Below, in pieces: positions 1 through 12,126 of a stretch of 64,000 nucleotides of DNA. Position 1 is the first letter of the stretch. Every line of letters begins with the position of its first letter. Position numbers and translations under genes: made by a program. This DNA is from Fragum whitleyi (taxonomy: Eukaryota; Mollusca; Bivalvia; Cardiida; Cardiidae), in assembly GCA_948146395.1 (NCBI GenBank), contig OX411543.1, forward strand, positions 68,335,474 to 68,399,473, written 5' to 3'. The notes beneath the pieces are model-generated. The model did not search any database, had not been told where the DNA came from, and worked only from the letters and a program-made list of their open reading frames with translations.

Positions 1-739
1 GGATTGTGTGAAATTAGATAAAATACTAGTAGAAAGCATCTCAATCTATTTAGAAATAACATATATTTTTCTCTTAAATGAATATTTATTTTTTATATAT
101 TTGTAAATACGACATTTTAAAAGATATCATGTGCGAAAATTCGTCATTTTAAATGTATTCATACGACATAGTGGTATTGTTTAAAGTACATATATGTATG
201 AAATGCTATGGTAGAAAATACTTTAATAAAGTACAACTTGTACATAAAGGTTTCGAATAGCTATAATGGTTTTAACTGACATTAAATGAATACCTGTAGA
301 CAAAAATGTACATGCATGAACATATGAATAACAATATATTAATCAATTCTAGTTTGTTGCATAAAATGGAATGTTGCGAGGACTGTATGACGTCGTGTGT
401 GATGAGTTACGTCATGGGATTACGTTCCTTTTCAAAAGTTTGTACGTCATCTCCCGAAAGATCCGTGTTCTGTTATAATGTATGTAAAAATTGAGACTAT
501 AAGTAATGTCCACCATTGTTTATTACAGTTCTGTCCACTTACGGCTACATCTGTTGCCCTTCTTTCTGTATTCGATTTATCCTCTGTAAAATATATAGAA
601 ATAACAGCAAAATATTTATTCATATCCCGAAATGTTCATGCCAACATTAATAATGATTTTAGTTCGGAATGGAACTTCACCGAATACCTTGTAAATATGT
701 ATTGTTTGTTTGAATGGGGTATTCTATAAACCATGAAGG
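1..739. other. AT-rich stretch, nothing recognised
   Basis: No domain, tandem array or terminal repeat seen here. The short open frames at 306-494 and 478-729 have no recognisable motif and look like chance frames in AT-rich DNA. Confidence 0.5.
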
Positions 740-824
740 TCGACCAGAATCAACCCATTAATGGGGGACAAGTAGTCAGAAAAGATGAGTGTCGCGGTCG
801 GGGATCGAACGATATGGCGGCGGC
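740..824 (-). mobile_element. tRNA-derived SINE, 5' fragment
   Basis: The reverse complement starts with the GCCGCC head and carries a GTTCGATCC box-B-like motif, then matches the body of the fuller copies at 37527 and 58110. Most of the anticodon arm is missing. This is a decayed fragment without evident target duplication. Confidence 0.6.
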
Positions 825-967
825 TTTCGGCCTTGTGCATTGGCAACATATGTCTAAGAATACATTTCAAAAATTGTAATGATAGCAAGCGGTACATATA
901 TATTTAGATACAGAGATTTTGAATTTACAGATTTTGAAAAGAAAATAACTAAAAAAAGGTTCTATGG

Positions 968-2332
968 CAAGCTCCACTGGCCGAAGGCCAGTGAGCTATT
1001 GACATGGCAAAGTGTCCGTCGTGCGTGCATCCGTGCATCGGTGCGTAAACTTTTATCTAAGCATTTCTCCTCCTAAACCGATGGGCGTATTTTAACGAAA
1101 CTGTGCAGAAATGTTACTTAGGTGATCTCTTTAACAGTTGTTTAAGAAATTTTAATTGACACCCAAAATATGGGCGTGGCAGGGCGGGCTTATTTTCATT
1201 ATTAAAAATATCTTCTCCTCCCAAACCATTGGCCCGGTCACAATGAAACTTGGCATATAAATGGTTAATGTGTGTCCCTCTTCTAAAGTTGTTCAAGAAA
1301 TTCGGATTGATCCTCAAATATCGGCGTGGCATGGCGGGACTTTATTTCATTTTATAAATCTTTTTAAATCTTCTCCTCCTAAACCATTGGCCCGATTTCA
1401 ATGAATCTGGCATGAATGATCCTTGAGTGACTCTCTTCTCGAGTTGTTCAAGAAATTTGGATTGGCCTCCAAATATGGGTGTTTCAGGACTGGGCGTATT
1501 TTCACTGTATATATCTAATGAAATCTTCTCATCCAAGAACATTAGCCCGATTTCAATAAAAATTAGCACGAAAGATCTTTGTGTGACCCTCTTCTAAAGT
1601 TGTTCAAGAAATTTAGTTTGTCCCCAAAATATTGGAGTGGCAGGGTAGGGTTCTATTTCAAGTAAATAAGTCTTTAAAAAATCTTCTCCCAATACATTGG
1701 CCAAGGAATGATCCTTGAGTGACCCTCTTCTAAAGTTGTTCAAAAATTTGGATTGACCCCAAAATATAGATGTGGCAGGGCAGGGCTTATTTTCACTATA
1801 TACATATCATAAAATTTTCTCCTCCCAAAACATTGGTCCGATTTCAATGAAACTCAGCATAAATGATCATTTGGTGTCCTTCTTCTAAAGCTGTTCAAGA
1901 AATGTGGATTGACCCCCAAATATTGGAATGGTAGGGCAGGGCTTATTTTCACTCTAAAACTATCTCCCAAACCATTCGACCAATTTCATTCAAGCTCTGC
2001 AGGATAATGCTCCTTGGGTAAATCTCCGCCTAGCAGAATTTTTATTTGCCCATATAAGGGTGGCGGAGCTTTATGTTGAAAAATGAGTGTTGCCTTATAT
2101 AAAATTGTTTCATTGTTATAGATTAATCAAGTTATATCTATCATATTAAAAGGGAACTTTTCTTTTTTAGAATCAATACACACATATATCTTGCAAAACG
2201 GCTTTCCATATAAGTTTTAGCCTTGACTGAAATCAGCTTTTCTGTCGATCTTTGGCCTCTTTACAATTTTTCATTTAAACTTTCAAATTTGAAAGCCATT
2301 GGAGCGATACGGGCCCTATTGGGCCTCTTGTT
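968..2332 (+). mobile_element. HINE/pearl-like element, GGGCGTGG core (family A)
   Basis: The left end is a hairpin (CACTGGCC gaa GGCCAGTG, about 975-992) followed by a GTCCGTCGTGCGTG-type tract. The middle is about six tandem units of roughly 150-156 bp; the TGGGCGTGGCAGGG landmark falls near 1171, 1321, 1476, 1632, 1767 and 1923, so one unit is shortened. The right end is a GGCCC tatt GGGCC hairpin followed by CTCTTGTT (2325-2332). Non-coding and presumably moved in trans. Family assignment to Helentron-type non-autonomous elements is inference from structure. Confidence 0.7.
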
Positions 2333-2684
2333 TTCTATTTATCACGTAAGTTTGGATGTTATCTATCTAGCTGGTCAGCTGAAGCCATCATTTTAAACCT
2401 TGTAACAATTTGGTACTGGAACAAGAGCACCTCACGGATTACTCTAAAATTTTGCACTTACCAGTTGAATTCGCCAACACGCAAATAAACAAAGTTGGGA
2501 AATAATTGGTGACAATTGTGCTAGTTTATTGATGGGGAAGAAAAAAATACACATGGACACGAATCCAATACAACAAGGCAGACTAGATTCTTCAGCGACA
2601 AACTTCTTAATCACGTACAAAACTGTAACGTAGAAATCAATTATAAATCTGATCATCTGATCATTCAATAATTTTATCAGCAAA

Positions 2685-2727
<43 letters not shown>

Positions 2728-3202
2728 ATGAAAAAAAACACACACAAAAAAAAATAATTAATCTCGAAAAACAATATGTTCAAAAGAAAAATATACCTTT
2801 TACCGAAAAAGAGGATGGATAATAACTATTTGAGTGCGGAATTTTGAATGAAGTACAATTATATATTGAAAACTTATATGATAAACGCAATTCGAAAACA
2901 AATATTTACCTCAATCATGAACTTGAAAATACTTAATATAACTGATATTTCAATAACAATCAACTTCTTTTGAAAGACTTTTAACATTTCATGAAATATC
3001 ACAAACCGGAGAAATATGAAAAACGATAATTCAAAGTTGTGACGAATTCTCTTCAAGCTTCTTTAAAGCTTTTTGGGGAAAAGCTTGAAAATTTGTCGAC
3101 AGATCTTTAAGTTTTGCATTTATTACAAGCTCATTTTCTAGAAATATCAAATAAGGGATCATCATTTGAATACTAAAAGAAAACAAACCAAAACAATTCC
3201 TA
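2333..3202. other. AT-rich spacer
   Basis: Contains an (AAAT)n microsatellite at 2682-2729. AACAAGAG at about 2419 resembles a HINE terminus, but no hairpin or core repeat follows it. The minus-strand open frames at 2444-2743 and 2874-3056 are low-complexity chance frames. Confidence 0.45.
2682..2729. repeat. (AAAT)n microsatellite
   Basis: About twelve tandem AAAT units, directly readable. Confidence 0.95.
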
Positions 3203-4328
3203 AACGAGAGAACCGTTGGCCCTTAAGCGCTCGCCTGATGCATATGGTTGACAAAGATGGAAAAGTGTCAACACTACTTATGTAAATTTCATTACTGGCT
3301 TAACAAAAGCCAAAGAAATCAAGAACACAAACATTCAAAAATAAAAATTAGGTACTCTAAAGCACTTAAATAAATCAAATCGAGAGTGCGTACAAGGTTT
3401 TCTAAGTTCAGACTACTTGACCTAATTTTTAACCCCAGTTGACCTAATTCAATTCAGACCGACATTTCATGGAGATAAACATTCTGACCAAGTTTTAAAA
3501 CAATTGAGTCACAAACGTGGCCTCTGAAGAGCACACGACGTTTTACTAAAGTTTGTATCCTGACCTCATTTTGACCCCACTTGACCTAATTTCAAACTTG
3601 ACTAAGATTTGATGAAGACAATCACTCTGAATAAGTATCAAGACAAATGACTTAAGAATGTGGCTTACGGGTGCTCAAAAGGGTTTTTCTAAAATTTGAC
3701 GCCATTTTGGTCCCTACTTGGCTAAATGGCTATCAAGGTTTTTCTCGGATTTGACCCCTAAACCCTATTTTTGACCTCTCTTGACCCAACTTCACACTTG
3801 ACTGAGATTTGATGGAAACAAACATACTGACCAAGTTTCAAGACATTTGGGTGAAAAATGTGACCTCTAGAGTGCATACAAGGTTGTTCTAAAATTTGAC
3901 CCTTGACACCACTTGACCAAATTGACCGAAAATTGATTGAGAAATCATTCTTACCAAGTTTCCAAACATTTCGGCCAAAATATAGCCCCCAAAATGCTCA
4001 CAAGGTTTTTCTAAAATTTGACCCCTTGTCCCAATTTTTGATCACACTTGACCCTATTTTAAACTTGACTGAGATTGATGGAGACAAACATTCTGACTAA
4101 GTTTAAAGACTTCTGAGACATGTGGCCCCTAGAGTGCACACAATGTTTTTCTAAAATTTGCCCACATTTTTCACCCTACTTGACCAAATTTAAAATTTGA
4201 CGGAGATTTGATGGAGACAAACATTCTGACAAGGTGTCAAGACATTTGGGCCAAAAATGCGGTCTCTAGAGTGCACACATGGTAAAAGTTGACGCCGGAC
4301 AGCACTCGATCATGCTCAGGTAAGCAAA
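3203..4328 (-). mobile_element. HINE-like element, 145-bp core
   Basis: The left end (3' end of the element) reads ACGAGAGAACC followed by the GCCCTTAAGCGCTCGCCTGA terminal block seen in the 30.5-32.2 kb element. The body is degenerate tandem units with TTTGACCCC and CTCTAGAGTGCACACA landmarks on the minus orientation of the 145-bp repeat. The right end has a decayed GCTCAGGTAAGC hairpin arm and a CGGACAGC tract. A LINE remnant begins directly at the right edge, so the element probably inserted into it. Confidence 0.6.
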
Positions 4329-4329
4329 G

Positions 4330-4952
4330 AATTGGAGACCCATAACTCTCCTAAATATTCTGTTTAAGTTAGCCACTGGGTATCGCTAATAGATTCAAAT
4401 AAACATTAGACTACCTTGTTTCAAAAGAGCAGACAGGGTTCGTAAAAGGTGAAAACACAAGAATAGTTTACGATATTATAAAATATTATGAAGAGAAGAA
4501 AATTCATTGTCCTTTAATGCTGATTTATTGCTGATAGACTTCGGCGAAAAAACGTTTGTTTCGCTGTCATTCAAATTTATAAAAAAACGTTCCAATTCTT
4601 CATTTTGGAAAAATCAAATAGATAGAACTTTTTCTACGTAATACGGTAGTTTGTGCCCAAATAAACGTTTTCTTTCTGGGTGTTTCTCAATTAAAGAGGC
4701 TGTAGACAGGGTGATCCCATATCTTCATATATGCTTTATACTTATTCTCTGTTTCTTAATACAGTATCTTCAATATATAACAATGCAAGGATATTTCAGG
4801 TATAAATATTGATGATGGGGAATCCTTGATTTCGCAATTTGCTGATGATACCTCATTTCTTTTAGATGGGACAGTACAATATTTGATGCTGTACTTTATA
4901 TTCTAAATAATTTCTCGGAAACATCCGACCCAAAAATTAATTTCGACAAAAC
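4330..4952 (+). pseudogene. L1/Tx1-like LINE reverse transcriptase remnant
   Basis: Conceptual translation in several frames gives blocks typical of L1/Tx1-type reverse transcriptases: NWRPITLLNILFKLATG near 4330, EQTGFVKG near 4420, a DFGEKTFVS block (motif A region, normally DFEKAFDSVSW) near 4540, ISQFADDTSFLLDG (the YADD-type catalytic box, here FADD) near 4830, and KINFDKT near 4935. At least three frame changes plus in-frame stops show it is dead. It is cut on both sides by HINE-like elements, so neither the endonuclease nor the C-terminus is present. Family assignment is from motif recognition; the clade is moderately sure. Confidence 0.7.
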
Positions 4953-5500
4953 AACAAGAGGACTATGATGGGCCGCCTAGATCGCTCACCTGAGTCTCTT
5001 TGACCCCTGGGACATCACAGCAAGTAAATAGACTGATTTCAAAAAGGAGATAATTTCTACATAAGATCAATACCATGGAAAGTTTTCAGGAAAGAGCAAA
5101 AAGGAGATACCTTGGTACAGCCCTTATATGAACATAGGGGCTTGTAATGAATAAACTTGATGAAATTGAACTAAATGAAACTATTTAGAAAAGGCCCTGC
5201 CTTCTGGTTTCAGAGAACGAGTTTTTAAGATTTCCTCCCTGATGTCTATGTAAATTAGGGCCGGGGCCATTCAGAGCCAAGGGGCATGATATAAAAGAAA
5301 ATGATAAATGTCCACTAGATTATGCTTCATACCAAAGTATAAAGGCTCTTTGCCTTATGGTTTCAGAGAAGAAGATTTTCAAAGATTTCGCACTTTCTTT
5401 TCTATGTAAAAAGGGATATGCCCGGGTGGAACCAAAATTTGAGCAAAGGGGTTTGATATGAACATACTTGGTAAAGGTCCACTAGGTTATACAACATACG
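4953..5500 (-). mobile_element. HINE-like element, CCAGAAGGCAG core, partial
   Basis: Starts with AACAAGAG (inverted CTCTTGTT) abutting the broken reverse transcriptase, then the CGCTCACCTGAG terminal block. Two core units follow, with CTTCTGGTTTCAGAGAA near 5211 and a diverged copy near 5354 (143 bp apart). The 5' hairpin is not recognisable, so the right edge is approximate. Confidence 0.55.
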
Positions 5501-6415
5501 TGGATTGAATTCCGACATCAAATGAAATAAAATTTAGTAAAATTGCTTAAAAAATAAAATTTTGCGAGACAAAGTCCGGATAATCTTTGAACAACCCTCG
5601 TATAGATCGATTCTAAACACATGGTCAATAAAACTCTATATGAAAATACGTTAACTTATATGTCATATCAAAGTATAGATTGAGATTAATTTCCTACCAT
5701 ACATTAGCATAAGAAATGCAATGAACTCATTCAATAAAAAGAAAAAGATCGAAACCAATCATTTTAACTAGCTAAGGTACATAACTCAAGTATGATGTTC
5801 TATTTAGCCCCCATGCTGTCCAAACCAAATTCAAACAGATATATTAACTCGATTTTATTGAAAAATATAGAAATACCAACGGGTACAATGGGATGACAAT
5901 CAATATTTTAAGACATAGATATCAACTGGACAATTTAATTTTCAAACGTCTTCAAAATGAAAAAACTAGAAATGAAAAAAAAAAAAATGAAATTGAATAA
6001 AAAGTAAATAAATAAATAAAAAATAATAGAAATAATGCAGGCGTTTTTCCAAGGTTGTTTGGTTTTAATTACTTTCCGGGTGGAATTAATTATGGTATAT
6101 ACACAATCCTTTGTCTTTACGGTTATTTAATGTGGACAATATACTTACATACTCTATTCTTTAAGTATATTCACTTTGTGGATATTTTTTGTGGACAATA
6201 TATTTACCTTTCGGTCCTACTTTCCGTAAAAAATGTATTTTCTTTCAATATGTTTCCTTTTGCAGGACTTGGAAACGTCTGCATCAACATATCGCTCACC
6301 CGAGTAAGCGCTTTCCAAGTCTTAAGTTTTAACTCTATCCCATATGGGATCAAACGGCGTAGGGGCTATAACTTTTTATATAAGAATGTAAGTTAATGTG
6401 TTTATTTAAGGTAAC
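5501..6415. other. AT-rich spacer, no gene recognised
   Basis: Short direct repeats of TGTGGACAATATA lie near 6131 and 6191. The open frame at 6055-6396 (113 codons) is rich in aromatic residues and has no motif I recognise. An ATCGCTCACC(C/T)GAG block near 6290 resembles a HINE terminus remnant. Confidence 0.35.
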
Positions 6416-7396
6416 TGCGGACACATAGAGAGCCATTTTATGCCCAAATTTTAACTTTTCTGCAAATCTGCGATCATATTTCAGTCATAAAAAGGGATTT
6501 CATAACTTAGAGTGGACGTCATGGCGTCATCAAGGGGCCGACCCCTTTTTGGGGGACCAAATTCAGTAATTGTCCATTGTTTCGGAGATAAATAACCGAT
6601 TTTTTATCCCGAAAACGGAATTCGCTTCGAATACATACGCCTTATGTTATGTTATGATTGATATGAAGAAAAAAGTGCAAGAAATACAATAAAGTGAGTT
6701 GCGGTTTTCAAATACGATACTGAAAATATTGATTTTTTTTCTCAAAATTTGTTGCTGCTAAACACTTCCGCTGAAGACTTTTGAAATTAAAAAACATCTG
6801 TCTTCGGGTTAGATATTTTGTAAAATTCGTTTCTGCGAAGACATCGCAAATCAAAGGATATTTAAACGTCGCGTCAAATGTTCCCCAAAGCTGTCTTTTT
6901 AAATGGACGAAAAATTATCTGATTTTTTTGTATTTCTTACATTCAGATTTTATACTTCTGAGCCTATATTTTACAATTAACCTTTATTTCACATATTTTA
7001 TAATACGTTATTGCACGGGGATCGGCGTCAAATAAGCATAGTAGCGATGGTTTTGGTGCGACGTCGAAATGGACGAAAAATGTTGCCATAACTTCACAAA
7101 ATCAAATTTCGATAAAAAAATCTTACCCGAAGACATATCTTTTTTTTTGATTCATGGAAAGCACATTCTTTTCGCTACAAAAAATAGAAAGTTTCAAGTC
7201 CGATTTTCTATTTGAATTTGCATTTGGACTTTCCAAATGAAACTTTTTTTCGTAAAAATCGGCCGATTATTTCAGAAAATATTTGCAAATACTTATTTTT
7301 GGCGGGTCGAAAAGAGGTTGGCCCCTTAATGACATCACGACGTCAAACGAACAAGCTTCAGATCCTTTTCATTGCGTGTTAGCTAATGTCCGCACT
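6416..7396. mobile_element. ~980 bp imperfect foldback (long inverted repeat element)
   Basis: The two halves are inverted copies of each other. GCGGACA near 6418 pairs with TGTCCGC near 7387. GACGTC plus AAGGGGCC (6518-6545) pairs with GGCCCCTT plus GACGTC (about 7320-7345). TGTCTTCGGGTTAGAT near 6797 pairs with ATCTTACCCGAAGACA near 7120. Arms of roughly 450 bp are diverged and meet near 6930. There is no transposase-like frame; the open frame at 6781-7035 lies inside the palindrome and is not supported as a gene. Consistent with an old MITE/foldback element of unknown superfamily. Confidence 0.65.
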
Positions 7397-8261
7397 TCAA
7401 AGATACATCTCAGCAATTATTGTGAGATTTTAAGAAAGTCGAAAATTCGACAATATCAAAGTGAAACAGTACCAAAAATTTTGAAAATTGTCTGTCTACA
7501 GGTTTAGAATGAGATCTCTTTTAAGCGACTTTCTTATTTTATCTTTATGATACATGTGGCCCTATTTAAATGGGCTTATTTCAGGGGTTTAATTTAAACC
7601 CTTTTGGGAGAATACAAATATCAATACTAAAGCAGAAAATGAAAGTATCAGGCTTTATAGTCTACAAGGAAATGTATCTTATGGAAATATTGATATTGTA
7701 CATAAGAAAGACTCACAACAACACAGGCGGCTGAAATCAGTTTACAGTGATTGGCAGGGGATCACAAGATCATTCTCATTGGCAACATATGAGAGATGTA
7801 TGCTTCGCTGTTTAGATACAGAAGTCTATAGGTGTTTCTTTATTCTGTTGCAATATCAAGGACCTCACAACACAGGGCTTGATTTCTAAATAGACACACT
7901 AAAGTTTCAAGGGTTTTTTGTCATGCCAAATACCGGCGTTTTTTAGCTAAATAGTTTTGGAGTAGAAGAAATTTAAAAATACTGTTGTGTTATATGATGA
8001 AAGGTCTAAGATAAATAGGTATTGCAAAATACTGTTTTGCGAGAAGAAAATGTTTTTAAAGACGTGCTTTATTTCTTTAGTATAAAATCCAGGACCTGAC
8101 ACGATAGGACTAATTTCAAACATGTTTTACATACATATTTTATGTATAGATAATTCCCTGCACAGTTATATTCAAGTAACCTGACACGGGAAATAAGCAT
8201 AAAACTGTAAATATTTATTTTGCATTAGTCCTCTTTGATCATTGAATAAAGGAAAGGCAAA
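7397..8261. other. diverged low-copy repeat region
   Basis: A loose repeat with GGACCTCACAACACAGGGC near 7860 and GGACCTGACACGATAGGAC near 8092 recurs about every 230 bp. No termini or coding potential seen. Confidence 0.3.
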
Positions 8262-10316
8262 AACAAGAGGTCCAAAGGGACCTGACACCGCTCTTCTGAC
8301 TCTCTGAAGCCTATGTCTTGATAATGCTATACAAGATATAACCAGAAAAAAAGTTTCATGAAAATATATTCATAAATGAAGGAGTTGTGTTGATAAGTAA
8401 ATATACTTTCAGGCCCCCTTCTTTCCATTACACCGAATAATTGCACCAAATGGCAAAGAAGTGGCCATGGTCACATGAGAAATATTTTATTAAAGTTTCA
8501 TGAAAATCAATTCAAAAATGAAGAAGTATAAACATTAAATAAAATTAAAAAAAAAATAAATAAATAAAAAACCCTTTTCCCATGACACTGCATATTATCA
8601 CCAAAGTTCAATGAAAATCACATAATAAGGGGCATTCTATTATACAAATGTACTTATAAACAAAAGGGGGGGTCATGTCAACAAGGAAGTTAACATTCAG
8701 GCCCCCTTTTCCGTGATGAGGACTATGACCAAATGGCAAAATAAATGTGGCCATAGTCACATGATGGGAAGTATTCTGTTTAGTTTTTATAAAAATATCT
8801 GTGTACAAATGAAAGAGTTTTGTCAACAAAAATTACATAAAGGCCCCTTTATCATGACACAGCTTGTTACTTAACAGCCACAAAGGCAAATAGTTACTGG
8901 AAATGGAATATTCTGTGAAAGTTACACATGGATGTATTAATTAATAAAAGAAGTGTTTTGTTAACTAGAAGATAACATTAATGCCAATTTTTCACAGAAA
9001 AATGACACAGAATGAAATCACTAGAACACATCAATATGCACATGGTCTCATGATTTAGTATACTAACTAAATATTCCATTAACTTTCATGTATAAATGAA
9101 GGAGTTGTGATAACAATTAATATACAGAAAGGCCTTGTTATCATGACACAGCTTGTAACTTTAATGTCACAAATGCACATGGTCACTAGAAATGCAATAT
9201 TCTGTGAAATCTTCACATGAATGTATCGATTGATAAAAGAAGAGTTTTGTTAACAAGAAAGTTTACAATAATTCTCCCTTTTCTATGATGCATTATCAAA
9301 TCAGCAGACCACACCAATATGCACGGTCACATGATGTTAAATAAAACGTGAAAATTTCATTATCTTCCATGTATAAATGAAGGAGTTGTGTAAACAATAA
9401 ATATACATCGAGGCTCCTTTTATCCACAAATACACAGTCGTTGGAAAAAGAATATTTTATGAAAGTTTCAGATAAATGTATCTATTGATAAAATAGATGT
9501 TTTTTTAAACAAAGAAGTTTATACCCCTTTTTCAATGATGCAGTATGAAATTACTAGACAACATCAATATGCACGTGGTCAGATATGTAGAATTCTGAAT
9601 CAATTTTTCATTATCTTCCATGTATAAATGAAGGAGTTGTGTTAACAAAAATAAACGTAAAGGCATCTTTTATCATGACGTGGCATATAACTAAAACGCC
9701 TAAAACACATGCACATAGTCACTGGAAAAGGAATTTTCAGTGAAAGTTTCACATGAATGTACCCATTAATGAAATATTAGCTTTATTAAGAAGAAAGTAT
9801 AAATTTGGGTCCGTTTTTTAAGGGCACAGTTTAAAATCACCAGACCACATCAAAAATCTCACCACTGAGCAAGTTTGTTGACAATCGGATGGAAACTGTG
9901 GACTTCAGAAAGGTAACGAGGATTTTCTTAATATTTTCTTATAAAATTATTTTCATGCGGTCTTTTTTCCCGTGACGATCGACGGGGTCGGGCCTATTTC
10001 CAAAAGGAACCATCCTTGTGATGTTACAATAAATCTGATAGCATGGAAACTGTAGACTTGCGAGCGTTAACGAAGATTTTCTAATTGATTTTAATTTGGC
10101 TCCTATTACCATGACGCTTGACGGATATGACTTATTTTCAAGAGAAACACCTCTTGTGGTAGTCCAATCATTCTGACCAAGTTTAAAGACAATCGGATAA
10201 TAACTGTGGACTCTAGAGCGTTAACAAGCAAAAGTAAACGGACGAACGGACGCTGGACTGGAAAACCGGATTCGCAATTGTTCTTCTGACCTTCGGTCAG
10301 TAGATCTTAGAAACAG
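8262..10316 (-). mobile_element. HINE-like element with ~140-bp alternating core
   Basis: The left end is AACAAGAG (8262-8269) overlapping a GGTCC aaa GGGACC hairpin. The body repeats landmarks such as ATAAATGAAGGAGTTGTG near 8373, 9093, 9373 and 9624 and alternates with ATTCTGTGAAA-type units, giving a dimeric period of about 250-281 bp. The right end has an ACGGACGAACGGACG tract and a perfect CTGAC cttcg GTCAG hairpin (10286-10300). It is one of the longest elements in the window. No coding frame. Confidence 0.6.
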
Positions 10317-10339
10317 GACACATCCTCGATTATTGTTTG

Positions 10340-11144
10340 ACAACAAAAACAGAAATCAACAATCCTTCAACATAAGTACATTGACTATAAGGCTCATATT
10401 CCCATGACATACATTGGAATGTATTCAAAGTCAAAAGGATTCTATTTAATGATCAGACTAACATCCCGGGCTTGTTTGAGAAAGATTGAGCAAGTATTTT
10501 GCCTCAAGAGTTTTATAAAGACTTTTTTATAAGGCTCCCTTTCCTAAGGCGTGAGTCTGAATGACATAAAAAAGGGGTCCTTCCTTATGACTAGACAAAC
10601 ATTCTGAGAAAGATTGAGGCAAAATTGTGACCTCTAGATTGAAAACAAGTAAATTGTCTATAACGCACCTTTTTCCCTTGACATGAGTTTGATTTAAACC
10701 AAAATCATCAGGAATATTCCTTGAGCCTAACAAAACATCTAGAGCAAAATTTAGCCAAAACTGTGATATCTGGATAAAAAATAGGAAACAACCCTTTGAC
10801 CCTTTTCGGATCCCTTTTTTTACCCAATTTTGACCCCGACTTAAAATCTTCGCAGTATCGTGAAAAGTATGACTCAAGGGTAAAGTATGTGATGTTTGGT
10901 AAAATTCCGTCCAGTAGTTTCAGAGGAGAAGACTTTTTTAAGATTTGTCCTTTGCTGAACCCATCCTGGCTCCGATTCAAAATCTTTGATTGATTTAAAA
11001 AAATCATGACCTTAGAAACATATCTGTGAATTTAGTCAAAATCTGATCAGTAGTTTTTTGTTTGTAATTGTTGACTGACTGACGGGCACCGGACAATGAC
11101 TGATCACAATAGCTCACCTTGAGCGGATCGAGCTCAGGTTAGCT
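10340..11144 (-). mobile_element. HINE-like element, 145-bp-type core, 3' end unclear
   Basis: The 5' end is clear at the right: the hairpin AGCTCACCTTGAGC ... GCTCAGGTTAGCT (11111-11144), preceded by a GACTGACGGGCACCGG tract. The body holds diverged units with TTTTCCCTTGACATGAGT and TCTAGAGCAAAATTTAGCC landmarks. The 3' terminal hairpin was not found, so the left edge is approximate. The overlapping open frames at 10527-11007 are repeat artefacts. Confidence 0.5.
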
Positions 11145-11182
11145 TATTACCATTGCTTAACTAAATTTGTTTTATTTTAAGA

Positions 11183-11900
11183 TCACACGAGCACGAATTG
11201 CTCAAGATTAGCTTTTGTGCCTGTGTGAAATCCGTCATTCGTTAAAATTTACTTTACAGTCACTCTAGAAGGCATAATCTTCGCTCAATCAACCTGGAAA
11301 TTTGTCAGATTGATTGTCTTGATGAAATCCCGTTTAACTTTAAAATTTGGTCGAGTTAGGTTTATCAAAAAGAGGCCAAAGGTGAAATCTTAGAGGCCAT
11401 ATTTTTGCTAAATATGCCAGAATGATTGTCTTGATAAAATCTAGGTTAGGTTCGAGATTGGGTCAAGTTGGCCAAATTATGAGTTCAAGAGGTCAAATCT
11501 TCTACAAACATAATAAACACTCTATTGTTCCGCAAGAAAGTTGAGGTTCGAGAAACAATTATCTCCTATCATTTTCGATGTAAAATTTATCTTTGATCAC
11601 TTACTTGAAATTGCAGGTCTATAGAAGCCAATTTTTGCTCAATCAAACTGAAAACTGTTCAGATTGATGGTCTTGATAAAATAAACTTTTAAATTGGGTC
11701 AAGTAGGATAAAAATAAGATCAAGAGGTCTTATCTGAGCAAAGCCTTGTTGACACTGCAGATGCCATATTTCTTGCGCAATCAATCTGAAAATTGTTATG
11801 AATCATTTTCTTGTTGAGGTCTCGGACAAGATTGAAAGGTACTCTAGTGGGGACATAAATTAGGTCAACAATTCAAGTAATAGACAGTTTTCTCATAGAA
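11183..11900 (+). mobile_element. HINE-like element, degenerate 145-bp core
   Basis: A decayed 5' hairpin (ACGAGCAC gaatt GCTCAAGATTAGC, about 11187-11211) is followed by four or five diverged units with GTCAAGTTGG and CATATTTTTGC landmarks matching the 30.5-32.2 kb array. No intact CTCTTGTT end. It lies head-to-head with the previous element, 40 bp apart. Confidence 0.5.
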
Positions 11901-12126
11901 GCGATTGAGGGCCACTTTGACCCTCTTAGTTCACAAAATTGGGGTCTTGCAGCTTTTATACATGGTTGTGCATGTACTACGACATAGGTATACTTAAATG
12001 AATTGCAAGCTCTAGTACACGTTTGTATTTTTGAAACAAAAATGGCTTTAAATGATTTGTAAAAATGTAGAGTAAATCCGATCGGTGAAAGTTAAAAAAA
12101 AACAACACAGGTTAGAATCTACTCAA

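Noticed and set aside
2415..2435. AACAAGAG as another HINE terminus
   Set aside because: No hairpin, terminal block or core array adjoins it; an 8-mer is expected a few times by chance.
6055..6396. 113-codon frame as a membrane protein
   Set aside because: Its aromatic and hydrophobic content follows from T-rich DNA; no signal peptide, conserved motif or splice context.
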